DNA from: an uncultured Eubacteriales bacterium
Lineage (GTDB): Bacteria; Bacillota; Clostridia; Lachnospirales; Lachnospiraceae
Direction of reading: 5' to 3'
Assembly: GCA_900314845.1 (NCBI GenBank)
Contig: OMWV01000022.1
Coordinates: 1 to 64,000 of the forward strand
DNA length: 64,000 nucleotides
A program made the position numbers and the translations under genes. Shown here in pieces: positions 49,973-56,219 of the stretch (position 1 is its first letter; each line of letters begins with the position of its first letter). The notes beneath the pieces are model-generated. The model was not told the DNA's origin, did no database searches, and saw only the letters and a list, made by a program, of their open reading frames with translations.

Positions 49973-50905
49973 TTACCTTCTGATCCGGTCCATAAAGGCG
50001 CAGATCTCCTCGTATGTCTCTTCCCTGTCATCCTCGTTGAGGATCTCGTGGCGGTCGCCCGGGCGGGACCTTACGATGACCTTCCGGATCCCTGCCTTTT
50101 TAAAGCTGCGGCGGATGCCTTCGATGTCCTTGCCGTAATGGCCGACCGGGTCTTCGCTTCCATAGATCATGAGGATGGGCAGATCTTCCGGTATCCTTTC
50201 TATATTATTGGGATCCTGAATGAAATCCAGGAGCTCAAAGAGAGTCTCAAATCCATTCACCGTGAAGGGAAAACCGCAGTAGGGGTCAGCTATATAGGCA
50301 TCGACATTGTCCGTGTTGACGGAAAGCCAGTCAAAATCCGTCCGGCTGGGCTTGATCTTTGCGTTGTAGGGGCCGAAAGCCAGGGCGTTCAAAATCCGGC
50401 TTCTGTGATGCTTCCCCCTGGCCAGACCTATGGTCTTCGCAAGGGCTCTGCCTGTCTTCAGGGTCAGCGCAGGCTGCGAACCTGTGCCGCTCAGAATGAC
50501 CCCGTCCAACAGACTGCCGTATGTCATCATGTAGCGGCGGGCCAGGAAAGATCCCATACTGTGCCCCAGCATAAAAAATGGAACATCCGGATATTTGGAT
50601 CTTACTTCCTTCGTCACCCGGACAAGGTCGGTCACCACGGTCTTTGACCGTCTCTTTGCGGGAAAATACCCCAGCTCATCCATATTTTTTGCCGTGAGCC
50701 CGTGGCCCAGGTGATCGTTTCCTATCACAAGAAAGCCTCTCCTGGCCATAAAGCTTGCAAATTCATCGTATCTGTCTATATACTCGCACATGCCGTGCGC
50801 GATCTGAAGTATGCCTTTCAGTTTCCCGGTCGGCCGCCACTGGACCACGTGGAGCCGGTTCCTGCCGTTCGTCGATTTGATATAAAATTCTGTTTTCTCT
50901 ATCAT
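49973..50905 (-). CDS. Alpha/beta hydrolase (monoacylglycerol lipase-like)
   Basis: The 310-residue protein has an alpha/beta-hydrolase fold: LQIAHGMCEYIDRYDEFASF (oxyanion strand, HGM), GNDHLGHGLT, nucleophile elbow LGHSMGSFLARRYM with serine near residue 114, acid in LPILMIYGSEDPVG, and the final histidine in RPGDRHEILNE. It resembles lysophospholipases of the Serine aminopeptidase S33/Hydrolase_4 class. No export signal is seen. ATG 50905 (GGAGGTG upstream) replaces an earlier GTG. Substrate unknown. It is next to the T-box promoter but a separate unit. Confidence 0.85.
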   Translation of the reverse strand: MIEKTEFYIKSTNGRNRLHVVQWRPTGKLKGILQIAHGMCEYIDRYDEFASFMARRGFLVIGNDHLGHGLTAKNMDELGYFPAKRRSKTVVTDLVRVTKEVRSKYPDVPFFMLGHSMGSFLARRYMMTYGSLLDGVILSGTGSQPALTLKTGRALAKTIGLARGKHHRSRILNALAFGPYNAKIKPSRTDFDWLSVNTDNVDAYIADPYCGFPFTVNGFETLFELLDFIQDPNNIERIPEDLPILMIYGSEDPVGHYGKDIEGIRRSFKKAGIRKVIVRSRPGDRHEILNEDDREETYEEICAFMDRIRR

Positions 50906-51019
50906 CACTGGCACCTCCGTATCATTCCATCTGCATTTTTGAACTATAGTTTAACACAGATACGCCCTGCCAACAACAGGGTAAATCAGCACAATGTTTA
51001 CATTATTTTCCTTATTCTA

Positions 51020-51079
51020 TTGACAAGCTGTTCTGCCATGATATAATCAAGTTAATATATGAACAGATATTCATGTATT
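51020..51079 (+). promoter_or_regulatory. Promoter and SmtB/ArsR-type operator of the metal ATPase operon
   Basis: TTGACA (51020-51025), 16 bases, TATAAT (51042-51047), a consensus promoter. Downstream is AATATATGAACAGATATTCATGTATT in two halves; the core TGAACA-GA-TATTCA (51060-51073) is the 12-2-12 operator form of SmtB/CzrA-type ArsR repressors. It covers the early transcribed region. No ArsR-type gene is in the window, so the regulator acts in trans. Confidence 0.8.
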
Positions 51080-51096
51080 TAAAGGAGGACAAACAG

Positions 51097-51315
51097 ATGA
51101 AGAAAACCTACAAGATCGATGTCGACTGTGCCAACTGTGCTGCCAAGATGGAAGAAGCGGCCAAGAAAGTCGAAGGCGTCAACGATGTGATCGTCAATTT
51201 CATGACTCTGAAGATGAAGGTAGACTTTAAGGACGGAGTCGACAAGGACGCAGTCATGGCCAACATTTTCAAGGAGTGCCGCAAGGTCGAGGACGACTGC
51301 GAGATATACTTCTGA
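51097..51315 (+). CDS. Small heavy-metal-binding (HMA) protein
   Basis: The 72-residue protein is one HMA domain with the metal site DCANCAAKM (CxxC, preceded by Asp as in zinc- and cadmium-type sites) near residues 7-15 and an acidic end with DDCEIYF. AAAGGAGG precedes ATG 51097. It overlaps nothing and is followed after two bases by the P-type ATPase. That ATPase lacks its own N-terminal metal-binding domain, so this protein may act as a detached domain or a metallochaperone. Confidence 0.92.
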   Translation: MKKTYKIDVDCANCAAKMEEAAKKVEGVNDVIVNFMTLKMKVDFKDGVDKDAVMANIFKECRKVEDDCEIYF

Positions 51316-51317
51316 TC

Positions 51318-53186
51318 ATGAATAAAAAGCAGAAGAAGAATCTTACGCGGATCATCGTATCTGCCATCCTGCTGCTGGTATTTTCCCTGCTGCCCGTCAA
51401 GGGGGCGGTCCGCTTTATCCTCTTCCTCATCCCCTATTTTATCATAGGATATGACGTTCTGAGGAAAGCCGGCAAGGGCATCATAAACCGGCAGGTATTC
51501 GATGAGAATTTTCTGATGGCGGTTGCTACGGTCGGCTCTATGGCCCTGGGCGAGTACGTGGAGGGGAGCGCTGTTATGCTCTTCTACCAGATCGGCGAGC
51601 TTTTTCAGAGCATTGCCGTGGGCAAGAGCCGCAAGAACATTACAGAACTGATGGATATCCGGCCGGATTATGCCAATCTGGAGACAGAGGACGGCATAGA
51701 GGAAGTGGACCCGGATGACGTGGAAGTCGGAAGCATCATCGTTGTGAAGCCGGGCGAGAAGATCCCCATAGACGGGGTCATCATCGAGGGGACTACATCT
51801 CTCAATACAAGCGCCCTTACGGGCGAGAGCCTGCCCAGGGACGCGGCCGCCGGAGATGAGGTCATAAGCGGAAGCATAAACACGACCGGCCTCATCCGGG
51901 TGAAGACGACCCGGGAATTTGGGGAGTCAACCGCTTCCAAGATCCTGGATATGGTCGAGAACGCCAGCTCCAGGAAGTCGCGTCCGGAAGACTTCATCAC
52001 GAAGTTCGCCCACTATTACACACCGGCTGTCTGCGGAGCCGCCCTGGCCCTTGCCGTGCTGCCCCCGCTTGTTCGCATGGCTTTCATGCAGGCGGATCCC
52101 CTCTGGTCTGCCTGGATATTCCGGGCCCTGACATTTCTGGTCATCAGCTGTCCCTGCGCTCTTGTCATCAGCATACCGCTCAGCTTCTTCGCCGGGATCG
52201 GCGGGGCCAGCCACGAGGGCATCCTGATAAAGGGTTCCAACTACATGGAGACCCTTTCCAAGGTACGCTATGCGGCATTTGACAAGACAGGGACCATGAC
52301 GGAGGGCGTTTTCGAGGTCAGCGGCATCCACCACGCATCCATGGACACGGACAAGCTTCTCGAATATGCTGCCCTGGCGGAGAGCTACTCCAGCCACCCA
52401 ATCAGCCTGAGTCTTCAGCGGGCCTATGGGAAGGAGATAGACCCCGAGCGGGCATCTGATATTAAGGAAGTCGGCGGAGCCGGAGTCACGGCCAAAGTCG
52501 ACGGAGTCCCTGTCGCCGTGGGCAATGCAAGACTCATGCAGCAGCTGGGCATAGACTACATGGACTGCCACAGCATCGGCACGATCGTCCACGTTGCCGT
52601 AGACGGAAGCTACGCCGGCCACATCCTGATCGCGGATGTGATAAAGCCCCACGCCCGCCAGGCCATAGAGACCCTCAAGGCCTCCGGCATAAAGAAGACC
52701 ATACTTCTCACCGGCGATTCAAAAAATGTAGCTGACAACGTCGCGGCCGAGCTGGGAATAGACGAGGTGCACGCCCAGCTGCTGCCCGGGGATAAGGTAA
52801 AGTTCGTGGAGAACATGATAGGAGCCGAATCTTCCGGTGAAAAGCTCGCTTTTGTGGGAGACGGCATTAATGACGCCCCTGTCCTGGCAAGGGCCGATGT
52901 CGGCATCGCCATGGGCGCTCTGGGCTCAGACGCAGCCATAGAGGCTGCAGATGTCGTTCTCATGGACGACGATCCCTTAAAGATCTCCAAGGCCATCCGC
53001 ATTTCCAAAAAGTGCCTGCGCATCGTTTACGAGAACATTGTATTCGCCATAGGGGTCAAACTCCTGTGCCTGATCTTGTCGGCTCTTGGCATCACAGATA
53101 TGTGGGCCGCCATCTTCGCCGACGTCGGCGTTATGATCATTGCGGTCTGCAACGCCATCCGCGTCCTTCGGGTTAAGAATCTCTGA
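51318..53186 (+). CDS. Heavy-metal P1B-type ATPase (ZntA/CadA-like)
   Basis: The 622-residue pump exports divalent metal ions, most likely zinc or cadmium. It has the CPC site in SCPCALVISIPLSF (C278-P-C280), the phosphorylated aspartate D322 in DKTGTMTEG, the HP motif SYSSHPI, the nucleotide region GDGINDAPVLARADVGIAMG, and the terminal ADVGVMIIAVCNAIRVLR, whose Asp fits zinc-type pumps. Compared with CadA it lacks the N-terminal HMA domain, encoded by the gene just before it. It ends at a strong terminator. Confidence 0.93.
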   Translation: MNKKQKKNLTRIIVSAILLLVFSLLPVKGAVRFILFLIPYFIIGYDVLRKAGKGIINRQVFDENFLMAVATVGSMALGEYVEGSAVMLFYQIGELFQSIAVGKSRKNITELMDIRPDYANLETEDGIEEVDPDDVEVGSIIVVKPGEKIPIDGVIIEGTTSLNTSALTGESLPRDAAAGDEVISGSINTTGLIRVKTTREFGESTASKILDMVENASSRKSRPEDFITKFAHYYTPAVCGAALALAVLPPLVRMAFMQADPLWSAWIFRALTFLVISCPCALVISIPLSFFAGIGGASHEGILIKGSNYMETLSKVRYAAFDKTGTMTEGVFEVSGIHHASMDTDKLLEYAALAESYSSHPISLSLQRAYGKEIDPERASDIKEVGGAGVTAKVDGVPVAVGNARLMQQLGIDYMDCHSIGTIVHVAVDGSYAGHILIADVIKPHARQAIETLKASGIKKTILLTGDSKNVADNVAAELGIDEVHAQLLPGDKVKFVENMIGAESSGEKLAFVGDGINDAPVLARADVGIAMGALGSDAAIEAADVVLMDDDPLKISKAIRISKKCLRIVYENIVFAIGVKLLCLILSALGITDMWAAIFADVGVMIIAVCNAIRVLRVKNL

Positions 53187-53201
53187 TCTCAATTATTAAA
53201 A

Positions 53202-53248
53202 ATCCGGCAGGATCCGTTCCCTGTGAACAGACCCTGCCGGATCTTTTT
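53202..53248. terminator. Bidirectional terminator after the metal ATPase
   Basis: Perfect 10-base arms ATCCGGCAGG (53202-53211) and CCTGCCGGAT (53233-53242), then CTTTTT; the minus strand has a TTTTTAATAATT tail, ending the converging NUDIX gene. Confidence 0.88.
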
Positions 53249-53768
53249 ATATCTCGCGGCTTTGAACAAATTCTCCGAACATGTCCTGGTCCGGCCTCTG
53301 CCGCCTGACATAGACACCGTCAAGGGCATAGGCATCCAGCCTGTCGCCTGTATAGACCAGCTTCAGGGAGAAGAAGGGAGCGCCGTGCTGCATGAGCCAG
53401 AAGAAGATCTTATCTCCCTCCCAGATATTCAGGTCAAATACCTTATCCTTGTCCAGCCACTCCAGCTCGCCCTCGTCGCAGTCCCCTATGCTGCCTTCCC
53501 AGTCATAGGCCGAGTACAGATGCATAAACTCTGTCTCATAGCGGTCCGTGACAAATGTAACGATGCCCCGGAAAGCATAGTCCGTGAGGATAAGGCCGGT
53601 CTCCTCTCTCGTCTCTCGCAGCAGGCAGTCTTCCGGGCTTTCCTTGTCCTCGAACTTGCCGCCGACACCGACCCACTTATCTTTATTGATATCATGCTTT
53701 TTCTTGGTCCGGTGCATCATAAGATATCTGCCGTCCCGCTCAAGATAACACAGCGTAGTCAGAAGCAT
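53247..53768 (-). CDS. NUDIX hydrolase (MutT/8-oxo-dGTPase-like)
   Basis: The 173-residue protein has the NUDIX box GGKFEDKESPEDCLLRETRE followed by ETGL, and an N terminus LLTTLCYLERDGRYLMMHRTKK typical of MutT-like NTP pyrophosphatases that clean oxidised nucleotides (the 8-oxo-dGTP diphosphatase group). Met/His residues in the second strand support this. It starts 14 bases after the membrane-protein gene upstream, so the two form one transcript. The substrate is not proven. Confidence 0.88.
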   Translation of the reverse strand: MLLTTLCYLERDGRYLMMHRTKKKHDINKDKWVGVGGKFEDKESPEDCLLRETREETGLILTDYAFRGIVTFVTDRYETEFMHLYSAYDWEGSIGDCDEGELEWLDKDKVFDLNIWEGDKIFFWLMQHGAPFFSLKLVYTGDRLDAYALDGVYVRRQRPDQDMFGEFVQSREI

Positions 53769-53782
53769 GCTCTATCCCCATC

Positions 53783-54229
53783 CTAATTTGATCCAAAGTA
53801 ATACTGATACATCTGGAAACCAAAGGCACAGGCTGTGCAGCAGACAAGAGCCGCCAGAGTGAAGAAAAGACTCCTCTTCTTATCCCTGAAATCGGAGACG
53901 ATCATAGCCTGATCGTATTCATCCCCGCTCGCCTCATGAAATACGCGGATCTGAACCTTGGCCCCCTTGGGATAATACTGGGCAGCCTCCTTCAGAGTAT
54001 CAAATACCTGTTTGGAATAGCAGTACTTCTTCCTGCCCTTCTCATCGCGGTACATGATCTTGCATACGAAAGTCAGCTCTCTTTTATCTCCCTTGAAGGG
54101 ATGGACATAATTCTCGACCGTCCCGTCTGTCCTTTTATTCTTCAGGTAGGGCGACCAGAAGGCAAACTCAAAAACACCAAAAATAATAAGGATGATGAGA
54201 TTGGTAACGTTAAATATGTATGAATACAT
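53783..54229 (-). CDS. Two-helix membrane protein of unknown function
   Basis: I do not recognise this 148-residue protein. It has an N-terminal membrane helix (NVTNLIILIIFGVFEFAFW), a soluble central part of about 90 residues with strands (FVCKIMYRDEKGRKKYCYS, ADVQIRVF-like GAKVQIRVFHEASGDEYD), and a C-terminal helix (SLFFTLAALVCCTACAFGFQMY). The plan resembles small membrane proteins of the DUF3592 kind. ATG 54229 has GGAGG nine bases upstream. It shares a transcript with the NUDIX gene, and diverges from the DtxR-like regulator gene. Confidence 0.6.
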   Translation of the reverse strand: MYSYIFNVTNLIILIIFGVFEFAFWSPYLKNKRTDGTVENYVHPFKGDKRELTFVCKIMYRDEKGRKKYCYSKQVFDTLKEAAQYYPKGAKVQIRVFHEASGDEYDQAMIVSDFRDKKRSLFFTLAALVCCTACAFGFQMYQYYFGSN

Positions 54230-54345
54230 AGTCATGATCCTCCATGTATCTGTTATTATGCGCAGCAATATTAATATACTCTATAGGAAACGATTATTCA
54301 ATAAGGAAAATGACACTTAACTTATCCGCAAAATTATGGTAGACT

Positions 54346-54365
54346 TATATACATATTCGTATATA
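54346..54365 (+). promoter_or_regulatory. Palindromic operator before the DtxR-like regulator
   Basis: Perfect arms TATATAC (54346-54352) and GTATATA (54359-54365) around ATATTC. It covers the likely -10 region and lies about 80 bases before the gene. It may be bound by the regulator itself, but its half sites do not resemble the GTTAG sites found further on. Confidence 0.5.
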
Positions 54366-54447
54366 CATGACAGTTTTTCTTCACATGATACAGTTCCCGC
54401 AGGGGGGAACTGCCTTTACTATCTACATAAACTGGGGGAATGAACTC

Positions 54448-54837
54448 ATGAAGATGCAGGAATCACCGGAGGATTACCTCGAGACGATCCTTATGCTTTC
54501 CAGGGAACAGGAGCATGTGCGCTCTATTGATGTTTCCAGGCATCTCGGTTTCTCCAAACCGAGCGTCTCCGTTGCCATGAAACGCCTGCGTGAGAACGGC
54601 TATGTCGAGATGGACGAGAATAATTACCTTACGCTTACAGACGCGGGGATGAAGATCGCGTCGGAGATCTACGAAAGGCACACGGTTCTTTCGGCAGCTC
54701 TCATGTCGCTGGGGATCGATAAGGAGACCGCGACGAATGACGCCTGCCGGATCGAGCATGTGATCAGCGAGACAAGCTTCAACAAGATAAAAGAACTCTA
54801 CAGGCAGTCACTGGAAGAGAAAAAGACATCTGAATAA
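54448..54837 (+). CDS. DtxR/MntR-family metal-dependent regulator
   Basis: The 129-residue protein has the DtxR winged-helix domain (EDYLETILML; helix-turn-helix DVSRHLGFSKPSVSVAMKRL) and a short dimer domain without the SH3 part. Metal ligand positions: D9 and E12 match MntR (D8, E11), H78 matches H77, and C100, E103, H104 match DtxR (C102, E105, H106). The cysteine is the iron-type ligand, while the N-terminal aspartate is manganese-type. It likely represses metal uptake when metal is plentiful. ATG 54448 has GGGGG upstream; the open frame begins at 54367 without support. Confidence 0.9.
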   Translation: MKMQESPEDYLETILMLSREQEHVRSIDVSRHLGFSKPSVSVAMKRLRENGYVEMDENNYLTLTDAGMKIASEIYERHTVLSAALMSLGIDKETATNDACRIEHVISETSFNKIKELYRQSLEEKKTSE

Positions 54838-54860
54838 AAAGGCATCTCTATAAAGAGGAA

Positions 54861-54900
54861 GAGGCCGCCGCACCAGACAAAGGTGCGGCGGCCTCTTGTT
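54861..54900 (+). terminator. Terminator of the DtxR-like gene
   Basis: Perfect 14-base arms GAGGCCGCCGCACC (54861-54874) and GGTGCGGCGGCCTC (54882-54895), then TTGTTT. Confidence 0.88.
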
Positions 54901-54923
54901 TAAAAAAAGCTGATCATGAAAAT

Positions 54924-55205
54924 TTACACAGCATTTGCTGCCAGGATCCCTTCCAGGGCAGATCCGCTGCTCGTATGACAGCGCACAAGCTTAAAGTTCT
55001 TCCTGCCCGCTTCTTCCACAGCGGTCCTCACCATCTTGTGGGAGACCGTATTTGTAAAAAGGATGCACAGATCCGGATTCCCGATCTTCCGTGAGAGATC
55101 TGCCGGCATCTGGGTAAACACCTTCGCCTTGCATCCGTGTGTCTTGCATATGTCCTTATATCTGCATACCATTCTGTCATGTCCGCCTATGATTACAATA
55201 CTCAT
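54924..55205 (-). CDS. DUF2325 family protein
   Basis: The 93-residue protein is one DUF2325 domain: SIVIIGGHDRMVCRYKDICK at the start (the GGH with flanking Arg), NPDLCILFTNTVSHKMVRTA in the middle, and RCHTSSGSALEG near the end. Its function is unknown; the fold resembles a small Rossmann-like domain. Conserved His, Cys and Arg residues could bind metal. The gene has its own promoter with a GTTAG-N6-CTAAC operator and a Fur-box-like site, so it is likely regulated by metal. GGCGGGG lies before the ATG. Confidence 0.85.
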   Translation of the reverse strand: MSIVIIGGHDRMVCRYKDICKTHGCKAKVFTQMPADLSRKIGNPDLCILFTNTVSHKMVRTAVEEAGRKNFKLVRCHTSSGSALEGILAANAV

Positions 55206-55296
55206 ATTCTATCCCCGCCTGTCAACTGCTGCTTTTGCTATCTTACAAATCTTTCTCTCAACTGATATCAATCTGCTGTTTTATGTTCGGATCTTT

Positions 55297-55378
55297 GGTT
55301 AGCTTTATCTAACCTTGTAAGTTTATCTTAACGGTTAGTCTGCACTAATTCAAGTCCTTTATTGAGAATGAATCTCAA
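55297..55378 (-). promoter_or_regulatory. Promoter of the DUF2325 gene with two metalloregulator sites
   Basis: TTGAAT (55348-55353), 17 bases, TAAGAT (55325-55330), on the minus strand. Just after the predicted start lies GGTTAG-N6-CTAACC (55297-55314; minus-strand core GTTAGATAAAGCTAAC). Upstream of the -35 box lies TTGAGAATGAATCTCAA (55362-55378), which matches the 7-1-7 Fur box TGATAATNATTATCA at 12 of 14 defined positions. GGTTAG/CTAACC half sites are typical of DtxR-type operators. Confidence 0.7.
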
Positions 55379-55419
55379 CAACGGACAATCCTGCCTGCCG
55401 CCCGGATCCAGACCATAAA

Positions 55420-55550
55420 AATCAAGATGAGCCTGCGGCATGGACCGCAGGCTCGTCTCGAGTACGAAATATTCTATCTGTCAGTATTCTACCTGGACTT
55501 TTTTCTCAAAGATTATGATCAAAAGCATCAGTTAGCAATATCTAACTTAT
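55420..55550 (-). ncRNA. Candidate small RNA under metal-type operator control
   Basis: The promoter at 55557-55585 is followed by only about 120 bases and then the strong terminator GAGCCTGCGG/CCGCAGGCTC (55445-55454, 55429-55438) with ATCTTGATTTTTATGG. No gene fits: the only start codon gives a 15-residue frame (55528-55481, MLLIIIFEKKVQVEY) without ribosome binding site. The transcript has an unpaired middle part rich in A and U, like a base-pairing sRNA. A short leader peptide cannot be excluded. Confidence 0.5.
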
Positions 55551-55585
55551 GGTCTTATTGTAACAGCTATCTATAACAAATGCAA
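55531..55585 (-). promoter_or_regulatory. Promoter of the candidate small RNA with GTTAG operator
   Basis: TTGCAT (55580-55585), 17 bases, TACAAT (55557-55562). The operator GTTAGATATTGCTAAC (minus strand, 55531-55546) lies 4 to 19 bases after the predicted start. It differs from the site at the DUF2325 promoter in only two central bases and has the same position relative to the promoter. Confidence 0.65.
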
Positions 55586-55620
55586 GTCTTATTTGCGAAT
55601 TTTATAAAATAAATATCTTC

Positions 55621-56058
55621 TTACCTAACGATTACTTTTACGATATTGCAGGGGCCGCTCACGCCCTTCTTCCACAGGGCTTTCTCCAGCAGGTTCATCC
55701 ACTCTTCCCGGCTGAGCCTGATCTCCCTGTTGTCATCCAGCCGGATGCAGCAGCCGTCCATATTCTCCTTTATCCTGGGCTTTATGGCCGATGTTCCCAG
55801 CACACCCGCATCCGTCAGCGTATTCACCATCCGGTAGACCGTCGCCATTCCGATCGTGGGATCCGTGCGTTTTGCCTGATAATAGATCTCCTTGCAGCTG
55901 GCGCAGTCATAGGAAAATATCACATCGAGAATGACCTGCCTCTGCCGGGTTATCCTGTATCCCTTATCTCTGAGCAGGCTTATGATCTTCTCTTTACTCT
56001 GGATCAGCTTTTTATACTTTTCATCGCTCTCGCCTGAAAAATCAGCTGTAAATGCCAT
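55621..56058 (-). CDS. Atypical Fur-family regulator
   Basis: The 145-residue protein has a Fur-type winged helix (LRDKGYRITRQRQVILDVIF; CASCKEIYYQAKRTDPTIGMATVYRMVNTLTDAGVL in part: TIGMATVYRMVNTLTDAGVL). Its C-terminal half is unlike Fur, PerR or Zur: it has no HHHxHxxC motif and no paired CxxC zinc site; only DGCCIRLDDN and a GPCNIVKV end supply cysteines. So the metal site is altered or lost. It lies near metal-type operators and has a GTTAG-type site in its leader. ATG 56058 is preferred to GTG 56067. Confidence 0.8.
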   Translation of the reverse strand: MAFTADFSGESDEKYKKLIQSKEKIISLLRDKGYRITRQRQVILDVIFSYDCASCKEIYYQAKRTDPTIGMATVYRMVNTLTDAGVLGTSAIKPRIKENMDGCCIRLDDNREIRLSREEWMNLLEKALWKKGVSGPCNIVKVIVR

Positions 56059-56080
56059 GTGGTTCACCCCGCTGCTGCGT

Positions 56081-56208
56081 ATTAGATGGCGCTAACTTCC
56101 TCTTGAAAAATTATGGCGGCCATGCCGCCATAATCGCCACTATTATTTTAGAGGATCGTTAAATTAACTAACACTAACTAATATACACCATATGAGGGTT
56201 ACTGTCAA
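56081..56208 (-). promoter_or_regulatory. Promoter, leader hairpin and operators before the Fur-like gene
   Basis: TTGACA (56203-56208), 17 bases, TATATT (56180-56185). Downstream come TTAGTTAG-type half sites (about 56159-56181), then the hairpin TTATGGCGGC/GCCGCCATAA (56111-56133) with TTTTTC, and GTTAGCGCCATCTAAT (56081-56096). The hairpin is the terminator of the potCD gene that ends at 56220, but it also lies between the promoter and the Fur-like gene, so it can attenuate that transcript. Confidence 0.6.
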
Positions 56209-56219
56209 CTAACTTTCTG

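Noticed and set aside
55481-55528. Fifteen-residue peptide gene in the candidate small RNA
   Set aside because: No ribosome binding site precedes the ATG; kept only as an alternative, not listed as a gene.
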